From Lachnospiraceae bacterium UBA7093 (GTDB lineage: Bacteria; Bacillota; Clostridia; Lachnospirales; Lachnospiraceae): a DNA stretch of 64,000 bases. Positions 56,249-64,000 of the stretch are shown here, piece after piece. Location of the stretch: positions 43,800 through 107,799 of the forward strand of contig DKYT01000006.1 of assembly GCA_002492465.1 (NCBI GenBank), in the 5' to 3' direction. How positions within the stretch are numbered: the first letter of the stretch is position 1; each line of letters opens with the position of its first letter. The notes under the pieces were generated by a model, which was given only the letters and a program-made list of their open reading frames with translations, ran no database searches and was not told where the DNA came from. The translations under genes and the position numbers were made by a program.

Positions 56249-57208
56249 CTATCCCTGATCCTGAATCTGCCTCCCCTCATGGTTCAAATAGTAATGATCT
56301 TTATAAAGCAATTCTGAAAGGGGTACGATCGTATATCCCTCTTCCTCCAATGCTGTAATCAGCGCATCCAACGCCTCCGCCGTATATTCTGCGCCGTTGT
56401 GGCAGAGTATGATGCTGCCGTTCCCCAGGTTTTTGTGCTCCAGAACGGTTTGCAGTATTGCGTCTGCTCCCTTATTCTGCCAGTCCAGGCTGTCCACATC
56501 CCACTGGATGGGATAATAGCCGCAATCCTTTAACACATCGATTGTGGCGTTGTCATAATCTCCGTAGGGAGGGCGGAATAAGAACATGTCATACCCGGTA
56601 AGCTCCTTCACCTTATCATGAACCTTCATGATCTCTTCTTTTTTCTCCTCATCCGAAAGCTGACTCATGTTTTTATGATTTTCACTGTGGTTTCCCAAGT
56701 CATGCCCGGCGGCAAGAATCGCCTTCACATCCTCCGGATAATTCTCCACCCAGCCGCCTGTCATGAAAAAGGTCACATGGAGTCCATGGTTTTCCAGAAT
56801 CTCCAGAAGCCTGGGGGTATCCTCATTGCCCCATGCCGCGTCAAAGGTAAGCGCTACCTTTTTCTCCTGGGTTTCCACACAATAAACAGGCAGCTTACGA
56901 CCGTTTACATTATGCTCCGCTGTGGTCCAATCTATGGGCGCCTCCTCTTCTTTTTGAATTTCTTCCCCCGAAAGAGGCTCCTGCATGCTTATCTCCTGGG
57001 TTTCTATCGTTCCAACGCCATCTGCCACACCTGCCGCCGTATCTGCAAGGACGTGATCGTCTGTACTTGCCTTCAAAGAACTTTCCCCCTGGGCGCTTTC
57101 TTCCCGGGCGATGTTTTCCCCTTCCCCAACCGTCTCTTTTTCCATGCTCCCGCAGCCTGCCAGCAGTGCAAAGCTAAGTGCCAGCGCCATCATTCCTTTT
57201 CTTCTCAT
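56249..57208 (-). CDS. Lipoprotein polysaccharide deacetylase (NodB domain)
   Basis: The 319-residue protein has a lipobox (ALLAGCGS, C19), an acidic linker of about 80 residues, then a NodB deacetylase domain. Motif 1 is LTFDAAWGNEDT, motif 2 is GHDLGNHSENHKNM with the metal histidines, motif 3 is FRPPYGDYDN, and later motifs are WDVDSLDW and ILCHNG. It removes acetyl groups from cell-wall or exported polysaccharide outside the membrane. The sporulation deacetylases of Clostridia look similar. The ATG at 57208 follows GAGGAG with 11-nt spacing. A small membrane protein gene lies 53 nt upstream. Confidence 0.92.
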   Translation of the reverse strand: MRRKGMMALALSFALLAGCGSMEKETVGEGENIAREESAQGESSLKASTDDHVLADTAAGVADGVGTIETQEISMQEPLSGEEIQKEEEAPIDWTTAEHNVNGRKLPVYCVETQEKKVALTFDAAWGNEDTPRLLEILENHGLHVTFFMTGGWVENYPEDVKAILAAGHDLGNHSENHKNMSQLSDEEKKEEIMKVHDKVKELTGYDMFLFRPPYGDYDNATIDVLKDCGYYPIQWDVDSLDWQNKGADAILQTVLEHKNLGNGSIILCHNGAEYTAEALDALITALEEEGYTIVPLSELLYKDHYYLNHEGRQIQDQG

Positions 57209-57261
57209 CCTGCCGTTTTCTCCTCTGTAACTGTCTTCCTGGTATGCTTTCTTACTTCCGG

Positions 57262-57402
57262 TCAACCTATCAGCATCAAAGACCGGGAGGCAAGAACAAT
57301 GGACACTCCAATCATCAGAATCCACAAAATAATACCTCCCACCGCCCTAAGGCGTCTTTTTTCCCTTTTTTCCTCTCCGTCAATATACATTCTCATTTGC
57401 AT
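57262..57402 (-). CDS. 46-residue single-helix membrane protein
   Basis: A short frame from ATG at 57402 encodes a highly charged N-terminus (YIDGEEKREKRRLRA) and one membrane helix (VGGIILWILMIGVSIVLASR), ending LMLIG. AGGAGG lies 11 nt before this ATG; a second ATG at 57396 is possible. The basic-then-hydrophobic layout fits a type II single-pass protein. It precedes the polysaccharide deacetylase gene by 53 nt on the same strand and may be cotranscribed with it. Function is unknown. Confidence 0.55.
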   Translation of the reverse strand: MQMRMYIDGEEKREKRRLRAVGGIILWILMIGVSIVLASRSLMLIG

Positions 57403-57501
57403 CAGCGCTTCATCCTCCTGTTCCGCTCACCTAAAATATTACATGGCTTATGCATCAAAATCCCATCATTTTTGCATCATTTTTGCATCATCTGGAATTT
57501 T

Positions 57502-58953
57502 TCAGGATTGGATGTCCCGCCTGGCGGGATCGTCTATCAAATTTCCACGATAATCAAATCTTGATCCGTGGCAGGGGCAGTCCCAACTCTTTTCGTCGGG
57601 ATTCCAGCTCAGCTCACAGCCCATGTGAGGACAGCGGAGGGAGATTCTGTGGAGGGTTCCGTCCTCCCCTTTATAACAACCGTACCGTCTAAGCCCCTTT
57701 CGCACAATTCCTCCCTGCCCCTTTAAAAGCTCCGATTCCCCTGGCAGTCCCCAAAAATGCCGCAACCACAAAAGCCCCGCCGCGCTTTCCCCAAAATCCG
57801 CCATAAATTTTTTCAGGGAAGGGAAAAAATTCCACCGTTGGGGTGAAAAAAGCCGGGCATAGGGATTTTCCCGCCCTGCAATGGTATCCGACAGAATCAT
57901 CGCCCCCAGCATGGAAAAGGTCATGCCCCATTTTCCGAATCCGGTAATTACATGCCAATAAGGACGCAGCACAGAATATTTTCCAATCAGAGGCAGTCCG
58001 TCATGGGTGACACAATCCTGCGCGGACCAGCATGTCCTTTCCCGCAGTCCGGGGAACTCCCGCTCCGCCCTCCTTCTAATCTCCTCATAGCGTCCTCCCT
58101 GTTCATTTTTGCCGGTACGATGGGAACCGCCTCCGGCAAGAAGCAAATTTCCATAGCTTCTGTAGGATAGCCCTTCCTGATCTGCGCTGTAATACATGCC
58201 CTGAAGAGGAGCTGCGCCTTCGTATGCCACCACATAGCTTCTGTCCTGATGAAGCCGCAGGAAATAAAACCCCGGCACAATGAGCATGGGATAATGGACT
58301 GCAAAAACGATGTGCCGGGCGTTGATCCTTCCCCCTTCCGTCCGGATCTGATGCCCCTTTACCCCCAATACCCGGGTATTTTCGTAAATATTCAGTTTTT
58401 CCGCCAGCCCTTCCATAAACTTCAGAGGATGAAACTGCGCCTGGTTGTCAAAGCACACCGCGCCCACCGTCTCAAAGGGCAGGGAAACCTTTTCACAAAA
58501 ACGAGCAGGCAGCCCCAATTGGGAAGCTGCCTTCGTTTCTCTGATCAATTTATCCTTATTGGAAGAGACGTTCTCTTTTGTGGAATATAAATAGGCGGGA
58601 AGCCTTTTAAAGCCGCAGAAAATAGCTTCCTTTTCAATAATCTCCTGATATTTGTCTATTGCCGCCTGATTGCCTGCTCCGTACAGCCGCGCCTTTTCCC
58701 AGCCAAATGTCTTGATCAGGTTCTCGTAGATCATGCCATGCTGGCTGGTAATCTTTGCCGTAGTGTTTTTGGTCTGACCGCTGCCGATCCGGTCAGCCTC
58801 CAGGACGATCACCTCCATGCCCTGAAGAGACAAAAAGTAAGCTGTCAAAATACCCGCCATCCCTGCGCCGATGACGGCTGCATCCACCCTCCGATCCTCT
58901 GTAAGCGCCTGTCTGGGGGGTATATTTACGGTTTCGGTCCAAATGGATTCCAT
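57502..58953 (-). CDS. FAD-dependent oxidoreductase with C-terminal Rieske domain
   Basis: The 483-residue protein starts with a DadA-like FAD domain (VDAAVIGAGMAGILTAYFLS, about residues 23-42). It ends with a Rieske 2Fe-2S domain: C441 and H443 in CPHMGC, C459 and H462 in CPCHG, with C446 and C461 as the extra disulfide pair. This fusion is known in Firmicutes and cyanobacteria (YhfW-like), with uncertain substrate, perhaps amine or amino-acid oxidation. It has its own leader with a perfect 8-bp inverted repeat ending at the ribosome binding site (58962-58994). Confidence 0.9.
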   Translation of the reverse strand: MESIWTETVNIPPRQALTEDRRVDAAVIGAGMAGILTAYFLSLQGMEVIVLEADRIGSGQTKNTTAKITSQHGMIYENLIKTFGWEKARLYGAGNQAAIDKYQEIIEKEAIFCGFKRLPAYLYSTKENVSSNKDKLIRETKAASQLGLPARFCEKVSLPFETVGAVCFDNQAQFHPLKFMEGLAEKLNIYENTRVLGVKGHQIRTEGGRINARHIVFAVHYPMLIVPGFYFLRLHQDRSYVVAYEGAAPLQGMYYSADQEGLSYRSYGNLLLAGGGSHRTGKNEQGGRYEEIRRRAEREFPGLRERTCWSAQDCVTHDGLPLIGKYSVLRPYWHVITGFGKWGMTFSMLGAMILSDTIAGRENPYARLFSPQRWNFFPSLKKFMADFGESAAGLLWLRHFWGLPGESELLKGQGGIVRKGLRRYGCYKGEDGTLHRISLRCPHMGCELSWNPDEKSWDCPCHGSRFDYRGNLIDDPARRDIQS

Positions 58954-58961
58954 GTGTTCTC

Positions 58962-58994
58962 CTATCCTGATTCAACGAATGTTTTACAGGATAG
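58962..58994 (-). promoter_or_regulatory. Inverted repeat abutting the Rieske oxidoreductase ribosome binding site
   Basis: CTATCCTG (58962-58969) and CAGGATAG (58987-58994) are perfect arms across 17 nt. The 3' arm in the transcript joins GGAGAA, the ribosome binding site. It could be a protein operator or a hairpin that modulates translation. Confidence 0.45.
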
Positions 58995-59055
58995 TTTCTA
59001 CGCTTTTTCATATTTTAAACATATTTCTTTCTAATCCAAAGCGGACTGCCCCGGA

Positions 59056-60468
59056 TCATGCCAACGGGTTGATTCTGTATGCCCGCACGCCGCCTTCCGG
59101 TTTGTAATCCCCGGGCACCATAATGCGCAGGCATTTCATATACTTTGCCTCCACCTTCCGCTCATGACCGCTCCACAGATCTGCCACCTGAAACCAGCCT
59201 TCCTCCCGGAAGCCAATTTCCCTCAGGGGAATCCGAAGAATAAACTCACAGTCCACGGTTCTCTCATTGCCCACTACCAGCACGGCGGACTGCCCCTTCC
59301 GGTATCGTATATAGGGAACAGAGCCGCTTTTGGGAATACTCATCACAGGCAGGATGCTTGTGTCCTCTCTGTCATAATGAAGAAGATCGGCGTTTTCATT
59401 TCGTATTTTCAAAATTTTCCGGCAGTCCAGAAGCATCTCTCTGTGCCCTTTCCGGTCAATTTCCTCCCAGCACAGCCGGTTTCCCAAAAGCCAGCCTCCT
59501 CCTTCCGTATCCGGATTGCAATCGTAAAACTCGATCTCTTTGCTGCTCTCGAAGCCCTGGTATATTTTTTTCTTCAGCGCGCTCACGCTGTGCACATCCG
59601 CATCAAATTCCTCTCCCGCCATAAAAAGCGGAATGTTATAGCCAAAAACAGCGCAATATCCAAACTTAAACCTGCTGCCCCTGAGCGCATAATAGTTGCC
59701 CGGTCCCATGTTAATTCCCTCGTCGTGGCAGCTGATCTGCATAGTGGCGTACGCCGGATCCGGCAAAAATTCTCCCGCCATATCATGGGTAAAGGTATCC
59801 CTGTCACACTGGCGGACATGATACCGGCTGTTTTCTCCTATCACTGCGATCTCATACCCTTGCTCCAGACATCCCCAGGCAATATCATCCCATACGCCCA
59901 GCACTTCCTCAAAAGAGGATACGCCGTTGGGACCATCAAGCCGGTAGCCGTCAAAGCCAAACCTTACTGTATGCTCGATCCAAAGCCGGATCCACCATTC
60001 CCTGAAATCCCGGTTACTGTAATCAAAATCCGCCATTCCCCATTCGCTTCCCCGAAACCAGTCCGGATGGGCTTCTCTCAGGGGGCTGTTCATGGTCACA
60101 CCGTGAGTTACCGCCTCCGCTATTACGCGGATTCCCTGCCTGTGCGCTTCATCCACAAAGATCTTCAGCTCCTCTGGGGTTCCCAGCTCTTCATCCACCT
60201 TTTCAGGATCTTCCATAGCGTATACGGTCCAAAAATTCGAAAAGTGTGTGTTTCCGCTGGTGAATCCTGTCAGCCATATGGTGTTGATTCCCAATTCTTT
60301 CAAATAAGGAATTTTTTCCGCGGTACTGCGGAAGGTGCCGCTTCCGGAGCCTTTTCCCTCCCCCTCCGGGGAAGTGAAGGTTTTGGGATTGAGTTCGTAG
60401 ATCACAGCATCCCGCAGCCATTTGGGCGGGCTGGTCGGGTTCTTTGTTTTCACTTCAATATGAGCCAT
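59056..60468 (-). CDS. Divergent GH13 alpha-amylase-family enzyme
   Basis: The 470-residue protein has a GH13 barrel start (WLRDAVIYELNPKTF, YLKELGINTIWLTGF), nucleophile D178 in YRLDGPNG, acid/base E212 in VIGEN and the third aspartate D249 in SCHDEG. The first conserved region reads VIAEAVTHG instead of the usual D-x-V-x-NH, so the active site differs from common amylases. No signal peptide or starch-binding module is present. The last gene of a five-gene run after deoC (27 nt). The ATG at 60468 has GGAGAG ahead. It may act on an unusual alpha-glucoside or be a transglycosylase. Confidence 0.82.
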   Translation of the reverse strand: MAHIEVKTKNPTSPPKWLRDAVIYELNPKTFTSPEGEGKGSGSGTFRSTAEKIPYLKELGINTIWLTGFTSGNTHFSNFWTVYAMEDPEKVDEELGTPEELKIFVDEAHRQGIRVIAEAVTHGVTMNSPLREAHPDWFRGSEWGMADFDYSNRDFREWWIRLWIEHTVRFGFDGYRLDGPNGVSSFEEVLGVWDDIAWGCLEQGYEIAVIGENSRYHVRQCDRDTFTHDMAGEFLPDPAYATMQISCHDEGINMGPGNYYALRGSRFKFGYCAVFGYNIPLFMAGEEFDADVHSVSALKKKIYQGFESSKEIEFYDCNPDTEGGGWLLGNRLCWEEIDRKGHREMLLDCRKILKIRNENADLLHYDREDTSILPVMSIPKSGSVPYIRYRKGQSAVLVVGNERTVDCEFILRIPLREIGFREEGWFQVADLWSGHERKVEAKYMKCLRIMVPGDYKPEGGVRAYRINPLA

Positions 60469-60495
60469 TTTCTGTCTCTCCTTCTCCAATCATTC

Positions 60496-61200
60496 TCATA
60501 AAGCGCTGCCACAGTTCCTGGATCTGTCAAATTCTTCCAAAATCTTAAGGGAGCTGCTGGTGCCGATCCGCTCTGCGCCTGCGTCGATCATAGCGGCACA
60601 GGACGCCCAGTCTCTGATTCCGCCTGCCGCTTTCACCTTTACTTTTTCTCCCACCGTCTCTTTCATAAGCCTCACCGTCTCCGCCACAGCGCCGTGCGTA
60701 CCGAAGCCCGTACTTGTTTTAATATAGTCCGGCAAAACCTTTCCGGCGATCTGCGCCAGACGAATAATCTCCTCCTGAGAAAGATAGCAGATTTCAAAGA
60801 TCACCTTGGAAATCACCTTCCTGTCCCTGCAAAGGGCAACGATCCGGGACATTTCTCTCTCAATATAATCCCAGTTTCCGTTTTTGATCTCTCCCAGGTT
60901 TACCACATAGTCGATCTCGTCTGCACCGTTTAAAATTGCCTGCTCTGTGACCAGCTCTTTCATCTGTATGGTTTCCTGTCCCAGGGGAAAACTGATCGCT
61001 GCGCCTACATGTACGGCGCTTCCCCCCAGAAGCCGTTTACATAGTGCCACCGGCGCAGGATTAATGGCAACCATGGCAAAATTATTTTCCCTTGCCTCCC
61101 TGCATAGCTGTTCAAAATCCTGTCGGCACGCATAGGCTTTCAGATTTGTATGATCAAACATTTTGCAAAGCTGTTCTCTTGTTATGGTATGACTTTTCAT
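60496..61200 (-). CDS. deoC: Deoxyribose-phosphate aldolase
   Basis: The 234-residue class I aldolase cleaves 2-deoxyribose-5-phosphate to glyceraldehyde-3-phosphate and acetaldehyde. The Schiff-base lysine is K161 in YIKTSTGFG; D97 in DEIDYVVN and K190 in VKAAGG complete the catalytic set. The ATG at 61200 has AAGGAGG 6 nt ahead. It starts 11 nt after the upstream Gfo/Idh/MocA gene, so it belongs to that operon. No other nucleoside-catabolism gene (deoA, deoB, deoD) is near, so it may cleave a different phosphorylated sugar here. Confidence 0.93.
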   Translation of the reverse strand: MKSHTITREQLCKMFDHTNLKAYACRQDFEQLCREARENNFAMVAINPAPVALCKRLLGGSAVHVGAAISFPLGQETIQMKELVTEQAILNGADEIDYVVNLGEIKNGNWDYIEREMSRIVALCRDRKVISKVIFEICYLSQEEIIRLAQIAGKVLPDYIKTSTGFGTHGAVAETVRLMKETVGEKVKVKAAGGIRDWASCAAMIDAGAERIGTSSSLKILEEFDRSRNCGSAL

Positions 61201-61211
61201 GCGCTTCCTCC

Positions 61212-62270
61212 TTACGCCCATTCCTGGCTTTCTGTCATCATTGTAGTTTTATTTTGTATACATTTTTCCATCACAAAGGAAAGGTATGTGTCCTGCAGCG
61301 CATCCCGCAGAGAGGAAAATTCTTCCCCTGTTTCCAGATACTGTTTCATTTTCACAAGGCATTGCGCTACCGCAATCTCATCATCGTTCATGCGGACGCC
61401 GGGAAAAGGATTCCTGTAAATAAACTGATCCCTGAACTGCATGCCCAGATGATACCATCCGCTATTTCCCAGCACACCCCTGTCAATTCTGCGAATAGAA
61501 GACTCCATGCCCTCATTTTGACCGTTCAGGCAGCGCACTGTGAAATCGTTGATTTCTCCCCGCACCCCCTGGATATTCAGTCTTCTGGTACGTATAACTG
61601 AATTGTATTGTTCCCCCATGAAATCGTAAATGGCGGTTTTGCCGTTTTCAAATTCCAGGGAAGCAAGTTCCCGCTGGGTATGAAGCAGTTTCCCCTCATA
61701 ATCAAAACCGGCGCGGTCTTCCGTCTTAATAAAACTTGTATCAAAAGCTTCCCCATGGATCTTGCAGTTTTCAAAACCGATTCCCATGATTTTCCGGAAA
61801 AGATTCATGGCATGATATCCATGAACCGTTGAAAGCATTGTCATTTGTACCTCTCCAATGACCTGCTGCTTAATCAGCTCCAGAATACCGGCATACAGCG
61901 GCCAAAAAACGTACTGCTCCGCTACCTGGATTTTCAGCTTTTCCTTCTCTGCCAGCCGCCACAGGCTGTTTAGCCCCTGGATGCTTTCCGCCGGAGGCGT
62001 TTCGCACAGCACAGGCACTTTCAACCTGGCAAGCTGCTCCAGATAACCGCCCACAGCGGTTCTGGGTACGCACAGCACTGCAAAATCCGGCTTCGTCTTA
62101 AGCGCCTCCTCCAAATCGGTTACCGCGCCCTCCAGCATTTCAGCTCTTTCTTTTGTCCGCACTACCCTTGCCGTTACTTCCAGCAGATCCGGAAGCATCT
62201 TTGCGGCATGGATATAAAAATCTGTACGCCAGCCATATCCGATCACAATATACCTGATTTTTTCTTTCAT
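61212..62270 (-). CDS. Gfo/Idh/MocA-family oxidoreductase
   Basis: The 352-residue protein has an N-terminal Rossmann domain with an unusual glycine motif (YIVIGYGWRTDFYIHAA), the conserved DFAVLCVPR and VLCETPPAES (the latter in place of the common EKP), then the C-terminal alpha/beta domain. The EKP lysine, usually important for hydride transfer, is replaced by Thr in CETPPA, so activity may be altered. Such enzymes oxidise sugars or polyols with NAD(P). It is 42 nt after the zinc dehydrogenase gene and 11 nt before deoC. Confidence 0.85.
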   Translation of the reverse strand: MKEKIRYIVIGYGWRTDFYIHAAKMLPDLLEVTARVVRTKERAEMLEGAVTDLEEALKTKPDFAVLCVPRTAVGGYLEQLARLKVPVLCETPPAESIQGLNSLWRLAEKEKLKIQVAEQYVFWPLYAGILELIKQQVIGEVQMTMLSTVHGYHAMNLFRKIMGIGFENCKIHGEAFDTSFIKTEDRAGFDYEGKLLHTQRELASLEFENGKTAIYDFMGEQYNSVIRTRRLNIQGVRGEINDFTVRCLNGQNEGMESSIRRIDRGVLGNSGWYHLGMQFRDQFIYRNPFPGVRMNDDEIAVAQCLVKMKQYLETGEEFSSLRDALQDTYLSFVMEKCIQNKTTMMTESQEWA

Positions 62271-62312
62271 TCTTCCGTCCTTTCTGTTCCCAGCCTTCCT
62301 GAGAAGCGATTT

Positions 62313-63359
62313 TCAATCTTCAAAAACGATAACTGTCTTAAGCCCCTGACCACCTGCCGCATAGTGCACGGCTTCCTCAAAATCCCGGAGCTCAAATTTC
62401 TGTGAGATCAACCCTTTCAGCTCCAATTTCCCTTCCCGCACCAGGGAAGCGATTTTTCTGCACTGCTGGGCATTGCACCGGGTAGAACCGCACACCTTCA
62501 GTTCCTTGTAATGGAGCAGATTAGAATGCATCTGAATCAAATCCTTTCCTGCCGGAAGCCCCCCGAAAAATAAAATGCGTCCTTTCATATTCATCAGCCC
62601 GAAGGATGCCTCCTGTACCCCTTTGACTGCACAGGCTGTAATGCATATATCCACTCCCTTTCCTCCGGTTTGATCCATAACCTCTTTTTCCAGATTTCCG
62701 GCGTCAAGGGGCACGATATTCGGTACAAGTTCCATACATTTCCGGACGCGGTCCTCAGAAAGATCGCTGAGAAAAATTCTCCCCGCACCTTGAAGCCGCG
62801 CCAACAGCGCATGCAGTACGCCGATAGGACCTGCGCCGATGATCAGGACGTCCTCCCCCTGCCGGATTTCGATCTGCTCCTGTCCGTTAAGAACACATGC
62901 CGCAGGCTCAAAAACCGCAGCTTCCTCCGAGGACACACTGTCATCGATCCGTATAACGTTCCCCTGCCTGATCGCCTTGTCCGGAATTCGTATGTACTGG
63001 GAAAAGCCTCCGTCCATATTAATGCCCAGCGCCTGGTATTCCTGGCAGAGATGGTAATCTCCATCCTGACAGTTTTTACAATGCCCGCATCCCATATTGG
63101 GAGCTACCACCACTCTGTCGCCTGTTTGATACCCTGTCACATTTTTTCCGATCTCCGCCACTACGCCGCATATTTCATGCCCCAGTATAAGGGGATGCGT
63201 CTCGTCGATTCCCCGGTATCCGTTTTCTATCATCCGAAGATCCGAACCGCAGATAGCCGCGGCGGAGGTTTTAACCAGTATCTCGTCCGCGCTGATCTGG
63301 GGAACACCGCACTCCACAATGCGAATATCTTTTTTTCCATAAAGCTTTGCTGCCCACAT
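62313..63359 (-). CDS. Zinc-dependent alcohol/polyol dehydrogenase (sorbitol dehydrogenase-like)
   Basis: The 348-residue medium-chain dehydrogenase has catalytic zinc ligands C37 and H61-E62 (ICGSD, GHE). The structural zinc site is C91, C94, C97 and C105, and the nucleotide motif GAGPIG lies near residue 175. Substrates are polyols or secondary alcohols of sugars, with NAD. It lies 12 nt after the edge-cut Gfo/Idh/MocA gene and 42 nt before another, in a catabolic operon for an unidentified sugar derivative. Confidence 0.93.
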   Translation of the reverse strand: MWAAKLYGKKDIRIVECGVPQISADEILVKTSAAAICGSDLRMIENGYRGIDETHPLILGHEICGVVAEIGKNVTGYQTGDRVVVAPNMGCGHCKNCQDGDYHLCQEYQALGINMDGGFSQYIRIPDKAIRQGNVIRIDDSVSSEEAAVFEPAACVLNGQEQIEIRQGEDVLIIGAGPIGVLHALLARLQGAGRIFLSDLSEDRVRKCMELVPNIVPLDAGNLEKEVMDQTGGKGVDICITACAVKGVQEASFGLMNMKGRILFFGGLPAGKDLIQMHSNLLHYKELKVCGSTRCNAQQCRKIASLVREGKLELKGLISQKFELRDFEEAVHYAAGGQGLKTVIVFED

Positions 63360-63371
63360 TTTTTTATCCTC

Positions 63372-64000
63372 CTACATTGCCACAATCTTTCCGGTTCTAA
63401 TAGATTCGTTTCCTGCGTTTACCATTGCCACCGCTCTTAAGCCGTCCTCTCCCCCTGCCATAGGTTTCCCATGCTCCAGAATACATTTGACAAACGCCTG
63501 ATCCTCCTCCTGATACGCCTTTTCAAAGAGATTTCTCCAGCTCTCCACAATATCTCCTTTCATTCCCTCCTTGCTGCAGGATACCACAGAATTTTTTTGC
63601 AGATTCCCTACTGTCACCATTCCCTTTGTGCCCAGTATTTCCACCCGGGCATCATATCCATATCCTACTCCCTGGGCGCCTTCTATACAGCCGATCATAC
63701 CGTTTTTCATCCGGATATTCAGGCTCACCGTATCATAAAAATCAGGATACCGTTCCTTTGCGTCGCCGCACCGATAGTTTCCTCCCAGCGCATACACACT
63801 TTCGGGTTCGCTCCCTGAAAACCATCTGAGCGTATCCAGATCATGGCTGTTCACTTCCGCAAGAGGACCATTGCTTTTTTGGATGTCATACATCCATTCA
63901 TGAGGCGTACTGGGACCCCTGGTAAGAGACTTGATCATTACAATCTCTCCGATCTCCCCGGAAAAGGCAATTTCTCTGGCTCTGACGAAGTCTTCGCAGA
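63372..64000 (-). CDS. Gfo/Idh/MocA-family oxidoreductase, C-terminal part (start beyond window)
   Basis: The frame is open to the right edge; the codons between 63939 and 64000 read DFVRAREIAFSGEIGEIVMIKS, the typical linker of the family, so an internal ATG at 63938 is not the real start. About 209 residues are visible: the C-terminal domain with HDLDTLRWFSG, DTVSLNIRMKNGMIG and the final AVAMVNAGNESIRTGK. The Rossmann domain lies outside. It is the first visible gene of the operon with the zinc dehydrogenase, a second Gfo/Idh/MocA, deoC and GH13. Confidence 0.9.
   Translation of the reverse strand, partial: CEDFVRAREIAFSGEIGEIVMIKSLTRGPSTPHEWMYDIQKSNGPLAEVNSHDLDTLRWFSGSEPESVYALGGNYRCGDAKERYPDFYDTVSLNIRMKNGMIGCIEGAQGVGYGYDARVEILGTKGMVTVGNLQKNSVVSCSKEGMKGDIVESWRNLFEKAYQEEDQAFVKCILEHGKPMAGGEDGLRAVAMVNAGNESIRTGKIVAM

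Noticed and set aside
59164..60501. 445-codon plus-strand frame antisense to the GH13 gene
   Set aside because: The GH13 frame has catalytic motifs; the antisense product is low in recognisable structure and has no ribosome binding site.

Overview
The window reads as chromosomal DNA of an anaerobic, spore-forming gut or rumen Firmicute, most likely a Lachnospiraceae member. The evidence is the lineage-typical gene set (LytTR plus DUF3021, a YtaF-like sporulation protein, domain-swapped GH3, ROK-controlled sugar operons, DUF5722/DUF5692), purine-rich ribosome binding sites, mid-range base composition and no respiratory genes. No rRNA, tRNA, CRISPR array or complete insertion sequence was seen. 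Genes fill almost the whole window and most lie on the minus strand. All product names come from reading the proteins by eye; no database was searched.

Layout. 1-3 kb: the first codons of queH, then purA and an F420-0:glutamate ligase homologue. 3-5.2 kb: a plus-strand unit of LytTR regulator, DUF3021 membrane protein and CPBP-like membrane protein, then an ACT-domain protein. 5.2-6.7 kb: an AT-rich AbiE type IV toxin-antitoxin pair with a clear inverted-repeat operator. 6.9-8.6 kb: ECF sigma factor and membrane partner. 8.6-12.6 kb: two-component system plus ABC exporter. 12.8-23.8 kb: a glycoside-uptake locus (CUT1 ABC importer, domain-swapped GH3, a clan GH-A-like hydrolase, GH1) with a divergent AraC activator. 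23.8-26.7 kb: a diguanylate cyclase and a DUF1062 gene preceded by 20-bp-phased direct repeats. 26.8-35.5 kb: an RbsABC-type importer, GH3 and YqhD-like reductase, under a ROK repressor whose operator can be read three times in the DNA.

35.6-36.8 kb is a small accessory patch: an orphan HipB-like regulator, a long imperfect palindrome and a 76-residue hypothetical gene. 36.9-46.4 kb is the most unusual region. larB, larC and larE (nickel-pincer nucleotide synthesis) are followed, from their own promoter, by hypB, a 928-residue multi-cluster FAD oxidoreductase, hypA, a DUF5692 membrane protein and a secreted DUF5722 protein. No lactate racemase, hydrogenase or urease gene is present in the window, so the nickel client is unknown.

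46.5-50.9 kb holds ilvE, folA, thyA, a beta-CASP metallo-hydrolase and a truncated SDR-like gene. 51-59 kb holds a YtaF-like protein overlapping tail-to-tail with a calcium-type P-ATPase, a repeat-bearing surface protein, a small membrane protein, a polysaccharide deacetylase, an unlisted 46-residue membrane protein and a Rieske oxidoreductase. 59-64 kb is a five-gene catabolic run (two Gfo/Idh/MocA oxidoreductases, one cut by the window edge, a zinc alcohol dehydrogenase, DeoC aldolase and a divergent GH13).

A 32-nt stem-loop repeat (1487, 12590, 54312) links otherwise unrelated intergenic regions. It is probably one of a dispersed genomic family.
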